From Roseivirga sp. BDSF3-8 (GTDB lineage: Bacteria; Bacteroidota; Bacteroidia; Cytophagales; Cyclobacteriaceae), in assembly GCF_041449215.1 (NCBI RefSeq), contig NZ_JBGNFV010000001.1:1773001-1837000 (forward strand): 64,000 nucleotides of DNA, written 5' to 3'. Shown here one piece after another: positions 53,969 to 63,704 of the stretch. Numbering within the stretch: position 1 is the stretch's first letter; each line of letters starts with the position of its first letter. Both the position numbers and the translations under genes were made by a program. The notes under the pieces are model-generated. The model was not told where the DNA came from. It worked only from the letters and a program-made list of their open reading frames with translations, and ran no database searches.

Positions 53969-54683
53969 TATAATTCAGTATTGCATTTAAACCCAACAGA
54001 ACTAATCCGGGGACTAGCAGAACGGGAGATTCGGATACAGATTCGAAATATTTGGCATCACCCCCGCAGATAATAATTCGCAAATTTGAAAACTTTTCGC
54101 GGTACATCCGAATAAAATCCCTGATTTCTCCCCTGGCACCATTTAAAACCCCACTTTCCAGGCAGCTTTTAGTATCCTTACCTATCAGTGGTGCCTCCTC
54201 CGGGAGTTCTATCAACGGTAATCTGGCTGTAAAATTATGTAAGGCTTTGGCCCGCATATTTAATCCCGGGGAAATAGCTCCTCCAAGATAAACCCTCCCT
54301 TTTTCAACTATTTCATAGGTTATGCTCGTACCTGCATCTATCACTAAGCTATTTTCTGCAGGGTGGAGGGTAGCAGCACCGCAGGCCGCTGCTAACCGGT
54401 CAAGCCCTAGCGTGTGAGGCGTACGATAAGCTACCGTAAGCGGGATAGGGGTTGTATGATCAAAATAGATGACCTTATGACTCTCAGAAAAGCAGGCGAA
54501 CAGTTCTCTGCTGTCCGTAGACACAGAACTGGCAATTGCAGCATCCCATTTCACTGTCTGTAGATAGATCCTGCACTCATCTAAGGTGTCAAATATGTGA
54601 GTCACGGACATCTTCTGCCCAATAAACTCTCCGGTTTTTATCCTGGTGTTGCCGATATCTACGACAATATGCATATTCAGCAA
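53949..54683 (-). CDS. coaX: Type III pantothenate kinase
   Basis: This 244-residue protein has VVDIGNTRIKTG near the start, LGLDRLAAACGAA and VIDAGTSITYEIVEKG, then GGAISPGLNMRAKAL, all CoaX motifs of the ASKHA fold. It phosphorylates pantothenate in CoA synthesis. A second ATG at codon 4 is possible. It heads the coaX-porin-TPR-lptC block and is divergent from anmK. Confidence 0.94.
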   Translation of the reverse strand: MLNMHIVVDIGNTRIKTGEFIGQKMSVTHIFDTLDECRIYLQTVKWDAAIASSVSTDSRELFACFSESHKVIYFDHTTPIPLTVAYRTPHTLGLDRLAAACGAATLHPAENSLVIDAGTSITYEIVEKGRVYLGGAISPGLNMRAKALHNFTARLPLIELPEEAPLIGKDTKSCLESGVLNGARGEIRDFIRMYREKFSNLRIIICGGDAKYFESVSESPVLLVPGLVLLGLNAILNYNVQKNG

Positions 54684-54723
54684 TCGAACTTAATTCTAGC
54701 AGCGTAAATATAAAGGTTTTTTT

Positions 54724-55791
54724 ATGGTATACAGGGCGATTGGCCTGATGTCTGGTACTTCGATGGACGGGCTGGATATGGCATGCTGCATTTTTGTGAA
54801 AAACCGCAGTGGATGGAATTTTGAGATAGAGGCGGTCAATACATGTTCTTTTCCAGAGGATCTGGCAGGAAAGCTCAAAGAGGCGATGTTTATGCAAGGG
54901 CTTGATCTTGTGAGGCTTGACCGTAAATTGGGCCAATGGATGGGGGAACAGGTGAAGGGTTTCATTTCAGAGCATAATCTTGAGCCTGAGCTTATAGGAA
55001 GTCATGGCCATACAGTATTTCATGAACCGGATAAGGGCCTTACGTATCAGATAGGGTATAGCGCAGAAATTGTCGCAGCTACCTCATTGCCGGTGATAAG
55101 TGACTTCCGTGGGATGGATGTAGCGTTGGGAGGACAAGGTGCTCCCCTAGTCCCCATTGGCGATGAATTATTGTTTGGCAATATGGACTATTGCCTGAAC
55201 CTTGGAGGAATTGCCAATATCAGTTTTCAAAAAGACGGACAAAGAATAGCCTTTGACCTCTGTGCCGCTAACATGGTATTGAACCGCCTGGCTGGGGAGG
55301 CAGGAATGCCATATGATGATAAAGGTAAAAAAGCTGCCTCTGGTCAGGTCGATTACGGTTTACTGAAAAAATTAAACTCTTTACAATATTTCAGCCTGCG
55401 ACCTCCCAAAAGCCTGGGGTATGAGTGGGTTAGTGAACATGTTTTCCCGCTGACTGACGATCAGAATATTCCCCTGGAAGACCGCATGCATACTTTTTGC
55501 CTGCACATAGGAGAGCAAACCGGGCTTGCTACCACTAAACGCAAAACAGGTGCCCGAATGCTTTGCACAGGAGGGGGAACTTTTAACGATTTCTTAATGA
55601 CCTGCATCCGTAAAGGCACACGAGTAGAAGTTTTTAAACCTGAAGACACCCTTATATCGTACAAAGAAGCAATTGTCTTCGCTTTTCTGGCTGTGCTCAG
55701 ACAACGCGGAGAGATAAATTGCCTGCCTTCTGTAACCGGAGCAAGACAGGCATGCAGCGGAGGTACAATAAGCCCGCTTCTTTCCTCGTAA
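54724..55791 (+). CDS. anmK: Anhydro-N-acetylmuramic acid kinase
   Basis: This 355-residue protein has GLMSGTSMDGLDMA near the start, FRGMDVALGGQGAPLVPIGD in the middle and a LCTGGGTFNDFLM motif, all AnmK hallmarks. It phosphorylates and opens 1,6-anhydro-MurNAc, letting the cell reuse wall sugars released by lytic transglycosylases. It is a recycling step that could use products of glycan cleavage. It is followed 42 bp on by the dehydrogenase gene. Confidence 0.94.
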   Translation: MVYRAIGLMSGTSMDGLDMACCIFVKNRSGWNFEIEAVNTCSFPEDLAGKLKEAMFMQGLDLVRLDRKLGQWMGEQVKGFISEHNLEPELIGSHGHTVFHEPDKGLTYQIGYSAEIVAATSLPVISDFRGMDVALGGQGAPLVPIGDELLFGNMDYCLNLGGIANISFQKDGQRIAFDLCAANMVLNRLAGEAGMPYDDKGKKAASGQVDYGLLKKLNSLQYFSLRPPKSLGYEWVSEHVFPLTDDQNIPLEDRMHTFCLHIGEQTGLATTKRKTGARMLCTGGGTFNDFLMTCIRKGTRVEVFKPEDTLISYKEAIVFAFLAVLRQRGEINCLPSVTGARQACSGGTISPLLSS

Positions 55792-55801
55792 ATAATTTTT
55801 G

Positions 55802-55809
55802 TAGATTTG
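55802..55809 (+). promoter_or_regulatory. Candidate -7 box before the dehydrogenase gene
   Basis: TAGATTTG matches TAnnTTTG and lies 24 bp before the ATG at 55834. It covers the alternative TTG start (55807), which argues against that start. Confidence 0.45.
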
Positions 55810-55833
55810 GGCGAAAAATTGCATTCCTATCGA

Positions 55834-57063
55834 ATGAGAGACTTACTCGAAAAATTTGAAAAACGTAAACCCGAAATTGTTTTTGAATGGAACGACCCTG
55901 AAACCGAAGCTGAAGGATGGGTGGTAATAAACAGCCTTCGGGGCGGTGGAGCCGGTGGTGGTACCCGCATGAGGAAGGGACTGGACCGCAGGGAGGTGGA
56001 GTCTCTGGCTAAAACAATGGAAATAAAGTTTACGGTTAGCGGACCTGCGATCGGCGGCGCAAAATCAGGTATCAACTTTGATCCGCATGACCCTCGCAAA
56101 CGGGGTGTGCTGGAAAGATGGTACAAGGCAGTGATTCCTCTCCTGAAAAATTACTACGGTACGGGGGGGGACATGAATGTGGATGAAATAGATGAAGTTA
56201 TTCCTATTACGGAAAGCTTTGGGCTATGGCATCCCCAGGAAGGCGTCGTAAACGGACATTTCACCCCTACCGAACCTGAAAAAATCAGAAAGCTTGGTCA
56301 ACTCAGGCATGGAGTTTCAAAAATTCTCGAAGATCGAAACTTTAGCCCTTCTGTAGAGGAGAAATATACGGTTGCTGATATGATAACTGGATTTGGTGTA
56401 GCCGAATCCGTATTTCATTATTATGATATCTGGCAGCAATCGAATGCGGAGGGTAAAAAAGCCATCATCCAGGGATTTGGAAATGTAGGAGCCTCTGCCG
56501 CGTACTACCTGTCCAAGCGTGGGGTAAAGGTAGTAGGCATCATTGATCGGGATGGAGGAATCATCCGGGAAGAGGGCATTCCTTACGAAGAAGTAAGGCA
56601 ACTCTTTATAAATAGAGTAGGTAATACACTAAAAGGTTCAAACCTCTTGTCCTTTGAGGAGGTTAATGAAAAAATCTGGGACATACAGGCGGATATCTTC
56701 ATACCTGCTGCTGCCTCAAGGTTAGTAACCGCTGACCAGGTGGAGCGTATGGCAAAGGCGGGGGTAGAAGTAATTTCCTGTGGGGCAAATGTGCCCTTTA
56801 AAGATCCTGAAATCTTTTATGGGGAAACGGCTGAGATGGCAGATGAAAAAATGTCACTTATTCCGGATTTTATCGCAAACTGCGGCATGGCCAGGGTATT
56901 TGCTTACCTGATGGAGGATCAGTCGATAGCCACTGACGAAAGTATTTTTCACGATACTTCCGAAGTCATTAGGAAAGCGTTACTCATGACTCATGAGAGT
57001 AACCCGGAGCGAAACATGCTCACAAATGCTTCCTACGAAGTGGCCCTTCGCCAGTTAGTATAA
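55834..57063 (+). CDS. Glu/Leu/Phe/Val dehydrogenase family
   Basis: I start at ATG 55834 (MRDLLEKFEKRK), because the TTG start nine codons earlier lies in a promoter box. The 409-residue protein has GPAIGGAKSGINFDP with the catalytic Lys, GTGGDMNVDEIDEV, and an NAD(P)-binding GFGNVGASAAYYL. It should deaminate an L-amino acid to a 2-oxo acid with NAD(P), most likely glutamate or leucine. Which one needs test. Confidence 0.9.
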   Translation: MRDLLEKFEKRKPEIVFEWNDPETEAEGWVVINSLRGGGAGGGTRMRKGLDRREVESLAKTMEIKFTVSGPAIGGAKSGINFDPHDPRKRGVLERWYKAVIPLLKNYYGTGGDMNVDEIDEVIPITESFGLWHPQEGVVNGHFTPTEPEKIRKLGQLRHGVSKILEDRNFSPSVEEKYTVADMITGFGVAESVFHYYDIWQQSNAEGKKAIIQGFGNVGASAAYYLSKRGVKVVGIIDRDGGIIREEGIPYEEVRQLFINRVGNTLKGSNLLSFEEVNEKIWDIQADIFIPAAASRLVTADQVERMAKAGVEVISCGANVPFKDPEIFYGETAEMADEKMSLIPDFIANCGMARVFAYLMEDQSIATDESIFHDTSEVIRKALLMTHESNPERNMLTNASYEVALRQLV

Positions 57064-57080
57064 ATTTTGTTTGCCGGGTG

Positions 57081-57116
57081 GATCGCAGGCATAATCCTCG
57101 TATTTTGCCTGCGATC
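57081..57116. repeat. Inverted repeat after the dehydrogenase gene
   Basis: GATCGCAGGC and GCCTGCGATC are perfect 10-bp arms 16 bases apart, 18 bp after the stop. No T run follows, so it may be an attenuator or processing hairpin before nhaD. Confidence 0.6.
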
Positions 57117-57198
57117 GGTACGGCATCATAGTTCGTCAAACATTGCTGCCAGCTATATTGCTCTTCACATTGCAGAGCAAAGGATTAAAACAGACCTG

Positions 57199-58755
57199 AT
57201 GAGGAAATTTATTTTCTTATTTTGTGTATTAGTAGCTCATCTGACACCTATTGCCTCAGAGGCACAGGTACAGCAAAGCGCTTTCATTGCACAGAACCAA
57301 ACACAAACCAATCCGGATACAGCACAACAGGCAGACGAAAAAGGGGATGTATATTCCCTTTACAATGAGGAAGAGGCGCATGAAGCGGAGAGCAGCGATC
57401 ATTCTGCCGAAGAAGGAGAACACCACGGCCCTCCCGGCTGGCTGGTAATCCCTTTCGTCCTGCTTCTGCTCATGATCGCGACAGGACCACTTTTTTATGA
57501 GCACTTCTGGCACAAGAGATACCCCCTTATTTCTGTAATACTGGCAACATTAGTAGTGATTTACTATTTGTTTGCCCTGCATAATGTACATGGGCCTATT
57601 CACGCCCTGGCTGAATATGTTCAGTTTATCAGTCTGCTGGCATCACTTTATGTAGCGTCGGGGGGCATCATGATCAAGGTAGACCGTAAGTCTACCCCCA
57701 TGACTAATGTGGCCCTGCTTCTGATTGGTTCAGTGATCGCTAACCTTATCGGCACTACGGGTGCCTCAATGTTACTAATCCGGCCATTCATACGCCTGAA
57801 TGAAGGAAGAATAAAGGCTTACCATATTGTCTTTTTCATATTCATGGTGAGTAATATCGGTGGATCACTGACTCCAATAGGTGACCCCCCGCTATTTTTA
57901 GGCTTCCTTAAAGGAGTACCCTTCTTCTGGACGCTTACTCATAATGTAGTTGCCTGGGTATTCGCCCTGGCAGTTCTTGCTGTAATTTTTTATATCATAG
58001 ATAAGCGCAACAAGGGTGAAGATCTGGAAGATCCGGAGCTTGTAAAGCCTTACTCCGGTAAGCTAAGCATAACAGGGTCAAAAAACTTTTTTTGGCTCGC
58101 AGTAGTCATTGTGAGCGTGTTCATTGACCCAAATGTATTTGATTGGGTCCCTGGTATTGAATACGACGGGGTGAAGTTCTCCTACATCCGGGAGGTAATT
58201 ATGCTTTCGGTCGCTTACCTCTCCTACCGTTTCGCTAATAAGGAAGCTATCAACGGCAATGAATTCAATTTTGAACCTATCCGGGAAGTGGCCTTTATAT
58301 TTATAGGAATCTTTGGTACCATGATGCCGGCCCTGGAACTAGTAGGTGAGTTTGCCAAATCGGAGGGAGGCCGTGAGCTCATTTCTCACAATACACTTTA
58401 TTGGGGTACGGGGATTCTTTCAGGGTTCCTGGATAATGCACCTACTTACCTGAACTTCCTGGCTGCAGCTATGGCTTCTGTAGATACCTCGATACAAAAT
58501 GTAGAAGAGGTCCGCAACTTTGCCGCGGGCGAATATTATGATTCGGTACTTTACCTGAAGGCAATCAGTATTGCTTCAGTATTCTTTGGGGCTATGACCT
58601 ATATCGGCAATGGCCCTAACTTCATGGTGAAGTCAATAGCGGAGCAGGTAGGTATCAGAATGCCTTCCTTCTTTGGTTACATACTCCGCTTTAGCCTGAT
58701 TATCCTCGTACCGTTATATATAGTGGTATGGCTTATCTTCTTTGCGTTTACCTGA
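57199..58755 (+). CDS. nhaD: NhaD-type Na+/H+ antiporter
   Basis: I start at ATG 57199 (MRKFIFLFCVLVAHL), where a signal-like helix begins; the frame upstream is only an extension. The 518-residue protein has an acidic, His-rich linker (HEAESSDHSAEEGEHHG) and then about 12 helices of the NhaD/ArsB type (GTTGASMLLIRPFI, GGSLTPIGDPPLFLGF, SGFLDNAPTYLNF). It exchanges Na+ or Li+ for H+, which suits a marine or saline habitat. Confidence 0.9.
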   Translation: MRKFIFLFCVLVAHLTPIASEAQVQQSAFIAQNQTQTNPDTAQQADEKGDVYSLYNEEEAHEAESSDHSAEEGEHHGPPGWLVIPFVLLLLMIATGPLFYEHFWHKRYPLISVILATLVVIYYLFALHNVHGPIHALAEYVQFISLLASLYVASGGIMIKVDRKSTPMTNVALLLIGSVIANLIGTTGASMLLIRPFIRLNEGRIKAYHIVFFIFMVSNIGGSLTPIGDPPLFLGFLKGVPFFWTLTHNVVAWVFALAVLAVIFYIIDKRNKGEDLEDPELVKPYSGKLSITGSKNFFWLAVVIVSVFIDPNVFDWVPGIEYDGVKFSYIREVIMLSVAYLSYRFANKEAINGNEFNFEPIREVAFIFIGIFGTMMPALELVGEFAKSEGGRELISHNTLYWGTGILSGFLDNAPTYLNFLAAAMASVDTSIQNVEEVRNFAAGEYYDSVLYLKAISIASVFFGAMTYIGNGPNFMVKSIAEQVGIRMPSFFGYILRFSLIILVPLYIVVWLIFFAFT

Positions 58756-58760
58756 TAGGT

Positions 58761-60092
58761 TTACTTTTCTGGAAAGGTAAATAGCTGCTCGTTCAAACAT
58801 TGAAGCGCCCTGTTTTTATAGGATGTTTCAATAAGCAGGCTGATATTGTTTTTACTACCACCGTAAGAAATCATTCTCAGGGGAATATCATCAAGGGCCT
58901 GAATGACCTGACTTGCCACCCCGTGGGCTTCTGCGACGCAGTCACCTACTATACACACTATCGACAGGTCGTGATCTACGTTAACAGCTCCATAGTAGTT
59001 TAACTCCTGCTCTATGGCTTTGACATGGGTGTTATCATCCACCGTAACCGATAAGGCCACTTCTGAAGTGGTGATCATATCGATAGGCGTTTTGTAACGC
59101 TCGAATATTTCAAATACTTTCCTAAGGAAGCCGTAAGCCAGTAGCATCCGGCTGCTTTTAATTTTTATAGCAGTGATACCATCCTTTGCAGCAATAGCTT
59201 TAATCTGACTACCCCCGTCCTTTTTACGCGCATAGATTTTGGTTCCATGAGCCTCCGGGGCCATCGTATTCAGCAACCTGACCGGAATGTTGTATTTCTG
59301 TGCCGGCAAAATGCTACTCGGGTGTAGAATTTTTGCACCAAAATAGGCAAGCTCTGCTGCTTCATCGAAGGACAATTCGGCAATAGGGAAGGTCCGATCC
59401 ACTATTCTGGGATCATTATTATGCATCCCGTCAATGTCAGTCCATATTTGTACCTCCGTGGCATTGATAGCAGCACCTATAAGGGACGCCGTGTAGTCGC
59501 TCCCCCCGCGCTTCAGGTTGTCTATCTCCCCTTCATGATTTCTACAGATAAATCCTTGTGTCAGGAATATCTGGTTTTCCAGATTATTCCGGATAATCTT
59601 TGTAAGCTCTTCGTTTAGGTAACCTATCCTTGGCTCGCCTTCTTCATCAAGCCGCATAAAGCTCAACGCCGGAATCCACTTGGCTGCTATCCCGGTTTCC
59701 TTTAGAAGCAGATCAAAAAGCCTGGTACTGATAAGCTCACCCTGAGCTAATATTTCCTTCTCGGCTGTACCGGAAAAAGGACCGGTTTGGATTGCCTGAA
59801 TTCGGCCAAAATGCTCACCTATAATCCTCGCTGCTTCATTCCTGTATGGCTCTGTCTGGAGTAACTCAATACAAAACTTGTCATACTGCTCTTTAAGGTT
59901 ATTTATCAGGGCATTAGCATCCACACCACTCTTATGAGCGGCTGTAATTTCTACAAGTGCATTGGTCGTTCCTGAAACAGCGCTAAGTACTACAATCTTA
60001 TTCTCCGGAGATTCCGTGATCAGCTTAGCTACTGATTTCATTCGTTCGGGGCTACCTACTGAAGTACCACCGAATTTCATCACCTTCATCAT
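58761..60092 (-). CDS. lysC: Aspartate kinase (monofunctional)
   Basis: This 443-residue protein has VMKFGGTSVGSPERM at the start, then LSAVSGTTNALVEI, and two ACT-like regulatory regions at the end (IKSSRMLLAYGFLRKVFEIFE, VTVDDNTHVKAIEQEL). It phosphorylates aspartate for Lys, Thr and Met synthesis. There is no fused homoserine dehydrogenase. Its start overlaps ribH by 4 bp (ATGA). Confidence 0.93.
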   Translation of the reverse strand: MMKVMKFGGTSVGSPERMKSVAKLITESPENKIVVLSAVSGTTNALVEITAAHKSGVDANALINNLKEQYDKFCIELLQTEPYRNEAARIIGEHFGRIQAIQTGPFSGTAEKEILAQGELISTRLFDLLLKETGIAAKWIPALSFMRLDEEGEPRIGYLNEELTKIIRNNLENQIFLTQGFICRNHEGEIDNLKRGGSDYTASLIGAAINATEVQIWTDIDGMHNNDPRIVDRTFPIAELSFDEAAELAYFGAKILHPSSILPAQKYNIPVRLLNTMAPEAHGTKIYARKKDGGSQIKAIAAKDGITAIKIKSSRMLLAYGFLRKVFEIFERYKTPIDMITTSEVALSVTVDDNTHVKAIEQELNYYGAVNVDHDLSIVCIVGDCVAEAHGVASQVIQALDDIPLRMISYGGSKNNISLLIETSYKNRALQCLNEQLFTFPEK

Positions 60093-60583
60093 ACCGCCTC
60101 GCTATTAAATCCTAGCATTTTTATGGCTGTAATAGCCGCTTCATCTCCTTTATTACCGTGCTTTCCTCCTGCCCGGTCCAGGGCCTGCTGCATTGTATCA
60201 GGAGTAAGTACACCGAATATCACAGGCTTATTGTATTTGAGCCCTACATTGGTTATTCCATGTGCCACTGCCTGGCATATAAAGTCGAAGTGCCTGGTTT
60301 CACCCTGAATGACACAGCCCAGGCAAATCACAGCATCAATACGGTCCTGCTGAGCCATAAGCTGGGCGCCAAGAGTTAGCTCGAAGCTACCTGGGACATT
60401 TTTTCGAAGAATGTTTTCTGAAGGAACATTATGCTCTCTAAGGGTCTCTACAGCCCCGCTATAAAGCGCTTCCGTCACTTCTTCGTTCCACTCGGATACC
60501 ACTACAGCAAAACGTCTGTTGCGGAGATCTAGCGAAAGGTTCTTATCTGAATATTCGCTGAGGTTTTTGAGATTGCTAGCCAT
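60089..60583 (-). CDS. ribH: 6,7-dimethyl-8-ribityllumazine synthase
   Basis: I start at ATG 60583 (MASNLKNLSEY), giving 164 residues, normal for RibH. A longer frame begins at 60730 but runs through the terminator of the neighbouring gene. The motifs are AVVVSEWNEEVTEALY, NVPGSFELTLGAQ and GCVIQGETRHFDFI with catalytic His. It makes the direct precursor of riboflavin. It overlaps lysC by 4 bp. Confidence 0.95.
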   Translation of the reverse strand: MASNLKNLSEYSDKNLSLDLRNRRFAVVVSEWNEEVTEALYSGAVETLREHNVPSENILRKNVPGSFELTLGAQLMAQQDRIDAVICLGCVIQGETRHFDFICQAVAHGITNVGLKYNKPVIFGVLTPDTMQQALDRAGGKHGNKGDEAAITAIKMLGFNSEAV

Positions 60584-60597
60584 AAAAAATATATAAA

Positions 60598-60634
60598 AAA
60601 AGGGATGTAGGCTTTGGCACCTGCATCCCTTTGA
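60598..60634 (-). terminator. Terminator of the TPR membrane gene
   Basis: AAAGGGATG pairs with CATCCCTTT, extended by AGG/CCT pairing inside the loop. On the minus strand a run of seven T follows. Confidence 0.75.
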
Positions 60635-60653
60635 ATATTGCTTTGATAGACTT

Positions 60654-61367
60654 TTATTCTGATGCCATTGCCTGAAGACGCGCATGCTGTTTTCGGGCAT
60701 CCTGATAGATTGCAGAGCCCTGATACTCATCCAGTATCTGCTTATACATATCTACAGCAGCGGTATTATTATTTGCCTTCTCATAGGCAAAACCTGCCTT
60801 GGCAAGATATATGGGTGTAAAAGACTCATTAGGCTTATAGTTGGCAGCCTTTTCGTAAGCATTAGCAGCCTCTTCAAACTTATTGAGTTCCATATTAGCA
60901 TCACCGATCAGGGCGTAAGCTCTTGCCTGCAGCAGAAGATCGCTGGCAGAGAACTCCTCCAGGTAGCTGATCGCATTCTGATACTCTCCCTGTTGCAGGA
61001 GGATAGATCCGGCATAAAATCTGGCAAGGTTACCCTCTTTAGTACTGCCGTAATCTTCAATTATATCGATAAACCCAAGGTAGAAACCGTCTCCGTTCAG
61101 CGCCTGGTCAAGGCTATCAACGCCAAAGTAATACTCAGCACGGTACATCTTTTCCGCAGCCTCCTGGCTTTTGCTCGCCATAGTGTACTGGTATACAAAG
61201 TAGCCTATTATAGCAAGAGCCACAACTCCGCCGATAATGCCTACAAGCTTTGCATTACTTTTAAGAAAAGATTCTGTACGACCGATCCCTTCTCTCAGGG
61301 CTTCGGGGTTTTCCAGAAGTTCATTTCCGGAATTAGAAGACGTTTTAGAGGTTTTCTTCACCATCAT
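60654..61367 (-). CDS. Membrane-anchored TPR protein
   Basis: This 237-residue protein has a Ser/Lys-rich cytosolic head, a membrane helix at about 41-62 (LVGIIGGVVALAIIGYFVYQY) and TPR repeats facing the periplasm (NLARFYAGSILLQQGEYQNAISYLEEF, LIGDANMELNKFEEAANAYEKA). The layout is like YfgM, a SecYEG-linked chaperone partner. It ends before ribH with a terminator, so the two are separate units. Confidence 0.88.
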   Translation of the reverse strand: MMVKKTSKTSSNSGNELLENPEALREGIGRTESFLKSNAKLVGIIGGVVALAIIGYFVYQYTMASKSQEAAEKMYRAEYYFGVDSLDQALNGDGFYLGFIDIIEDYGSTKEGNLARFYAGSILLQQGEYQNAISYLEEFSASDLLLQARAYALIGDANMELNKFEEAANAYEKAANYKPNESFTPIYLAKAGFAYEKANNNTAAVDMYKQILDEYQGSAIYQDARKQHARLQAMASE

Positions 61368-61425
61368 TCACAGCTTTAAGGCTGCAAATTTAACAGAAAA
61401 ATATAATTTATGAACCTTATGCTTT

Positions 61426-62463
61426 TTAATCCTTGATATATGGGTAGTCATTTTCAGCATAAACGTCTTTAAACACCTCAGAAGGATCAGGCCAATCTGA
61501 GTCTTCTGAGAACTTAACGCACTCTTTTACCTGATCCTTGATCTTAGAGTCTATTTCTTTTAATTCATCTTCTGTGGCGTACTTCTTGTCAAGTATGACT
61601 TTTCTGACCTGCTCTATCGGATCACGGTCTTTATACTCCTGAACTTCTTCTTTTGTGCGGTATTTTGCAGGGTCAGACATAGAGTGGCCTTTGTAGCGGT
61701 ATGTTCTAAATTCCAAAAGAGTAGGTCCTTCGCCTTTTCTGGCTCTTTCGGCTGCTTCTTCCACAGCATTGTGAACATCCTCCACACTCATGGCATCTAT
61801 TGCAGCGCTTGGCATATCATAAGACTCGCCCAGGGTATGTAATTCAGTCACGTTAGAGGTACGCTTAACACTGGTTCCCATGGCGTATCCATTATTTTCA
61901 ATAACGAAAATAGCAGGTAATTTCATGGTCATGGCCAGGTTAAGGGCTTCATGAAAGGCTCCCTGGCGAACTGCTCCATCCCCCATGTAACAGATGCAGA
62001 GATTGTCTGATTTACGATACTTCTCTGCAAAAGCAATTCCGGCACCTAGAGGAATCTGTCCGCCTACGATGCCATGTCCTCCGTAAAAATGGTTCTCTTT
62101 ATCAAACATGTGCATGGATCCACCCTTACCTTTTACAATACCTGTAGCCTTACCAAAAAGCTCTGCCATTACTGCTTTTGGGTCAGACCCAAGGGCAATA
62201 GGGTGAGCATGGTCACGATAGGCAGTAATGTATTTATCTCCCTTTTTCAGAGCGGATACGGCACCTGCCACACAGGCTTCCTGGCCAATGTAAAGATGGC
62301 AGAACCCTCGGATTTTTTGCTGACCATAAAGCTGGCCTGCTTTTTCTTCGAACCGGCGCATGAGCAGCATGCTCTCAAACCAATTCATATATGTCTCTTT
62401 TGAGAACTTATCTTTCGCTGCTGTTTTCTTACTTTTGGACTTTGATCCGGTTTCAGTTGCCAT
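61426..62463 (-). CDS. pdhA: Pyruvate dehydrogenase E1 alpha subunit
   Basis: This 345-residue protein has the TPP-binding motif GDGAVRQGAFHEALNLA, then FVIENNGYAMGTSV, and the phosphoregion-like YRYKGHSMSDPAKYRT. It forms the E1 part with a beta subunit to decarboxylate pyruvate; no beta gene is adjacent. It is upstream of the TPR gene with a 58-bp gap and divergent from recF. Confidence 0.94.
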   Translation of the reverse strand: MATETGSKSKSKKTAAKDKFSKETYMNWFESMLLMRRFEEKAGQLYGQQKIRGFCHLYIGQEACVAGAVSALKKGDKYITAYRDHAHPIALGSDPKAVMAELFGKATGIVKGKGGSMHMFDKENHFYGGHGIVGGQIPLGAGIAFAEKYRKSDNLCICYMGDGAVRQGAFHEALNLAMTMKLPAIFVIENNGYAMGTSVKRTSNVTELHTLGESYDMPSAAIDAMSVEDVHNAVEEAAERARKGEGPTLLEFRTYRYKGHSMSDPAKYRTKEEVQEYKDRDPIEQVRKVILDKKYATEDELKEIDSKIKDQVKECVKFSEDSDWPDPSEVFKDVYAENDYPYIKD

Positions 62464-62575
62464 AATACGGTGATTAAAAATTCACTACCTTTTCAAAAAC
62501 TGACGGTATTGCGAATAGTTCGCCCCGCGGGGCTCGCCTCGCGAAAATAATAGATAGGCCCAACTTATAAAATTA

Positions 62576-63700
62576 ATGTATCTGGAAAAGATCGAACTGC
62601 TCAACTTCAAGAATTACGAATCGCTGGCACTCGATTTTGACCAAGGAATAAACTGCTTCACAGGACCTAACGGCTCCGGTAAGACTAACCTTCTGGATGC
62701 TATCTATTATTTATCTCTCACAAAGAGTGCCTTTAGCAGCACTGACTCTTCAAATATAAGGCACGACTCATCGTATTTTATGCTTAGAGGGGTGTTTACC
62801 TCGGATAAAAAGGCTGTGACGATCCAGTGCCAGATACAATCCGGCCAGAAAAAAAAGGTGTTGCATGATAAAACGCCGTATGAAAAGATTAGTGAACATA
62901 TCGGCAGGTTTCCTGCCGTTCTTATCGCCCCGGACGACACAGAGCTTGTAAAGGGAGGTAGTGAAGGGCGAAGACGTTTTTTTGACTCGCTAATCTCACA
63001 AATTGATGCACGCTACCTTGATGACCTCATCCGATATAACCAGGTTCTGAAACGCCGGCAGGAGTTGCTCAAGCAATTTGAAAACAGAAAATACTTTGAC
63101 GGGGAGTTATTGGATGTATATGATAGGGAGTTGGTAGAAGGGGCTATCAGGCTGGGGGCACGAAGAAGGGATTTTATCGAAGAGTTCTCTCCGCTGTTTG
63201 TACGGCACTATGAGGAACTGTCAGACGGCAAAGAAAAGGTAGCTTTATCCTACCAAACAGAGGTGACAGGGGACGACTTCGAAAAAAAATTCAGGAAGAG
63301 TCGCGATCGTGACCTGATGCTGCAACGTACGAATAAAGGGATACATAAAGATGATTTCACTTTCCTGACAGATGATCACTCCTTAAAAAAATTTGGTAGT
63401 CAGGGCCAGCAGAAATCATTTGTGATAGCATTGAAGCTGGCAAAATTTGATGTCCTAACTGACAAAAAGGGCTTCAAACCACTTTTACTACTAGATGACA
63501 TCTTCGACAAACTGGATGACTCCCGGATCAGCCACCTCGTGGGTATGATCACAGCCCGGAGGTTCGGACAGGTATTTTTGACAGAAGCCCGCCCTGAGCG
63601 AACTAAGAAGGTATTTGAACACATCAGTGAATCCCCCCTCTTCTTCGATATAAAAACCTTGCGGGAAGAAAGAGCCGGCAGGGAAAACCCGTATATTTGA
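62576..63700 (+). CDS. recF: DNA replication and repair protein RecF
   Basis: This 374-residue protein has LLNFKNYESLALDF at the start, the Walker A GPNGSGKTNLLDAI near residue 31, the SMC-like signature GSQGQQKSFVIALKLA and Walker B LLLLDDIFDKLDD. RecF loads RecA at gaps. It is at the family length. The next gene follows after 4 bp. dnaA and dnaN are not in the window, so this is not a classic origin block. Confidence 0.95.
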   Translation: MYLEKIELLNFKNYESLALDFDQGINCFTGPNGSGKTNLLDAIYYLSLTKSAFSSTDSSNIRHDSSYFMLRGVFTSDKKAVTIQCQIQSGQKKKVLHDKTPYEKISEHIGRFPAVLIAPDDTELVKGGSEGRRRFFDSLISQIDARYLDDLIRYNQVLKRRQELLKQFENRKYFDGELLDVYDRELVEGAIRLGARRRDFIEEFSPLFVRHYEELSDGKEKVALSYQTEVTGDDFEKKFRKSRDRDLMLQRTNKGIHKDDFTFLTDDHSLKKFGSQGQQKSFVIALKLAKFDVLTDKKGFKPLLLLDDIFDKLDDSRISHLVGMITARRFGQVFLTEARPERTKKVFEHISESPLFFDIKTLREERAGRENPYI

Positions 63701-63704
63701 AGCT

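Noticed and set aside
57067-57198. N-terminal extension of nhaD
   Set aside because: It includes the inverted repeat after the dehydrogenase gene, and the true signal-like helix begins at 57199.
60584-60730. N-terminal extension of ribH
   Set aside because: The stretch crosses the neighbour's terminator and end of the TPR gene; ATG 60583 gives the normal family length.
62464-62575. Replication origin next to recF
   Set aside because: No dnaA or dnaN gene and no cluster of DnaA boxes is seen; the gap is only 112 bp.
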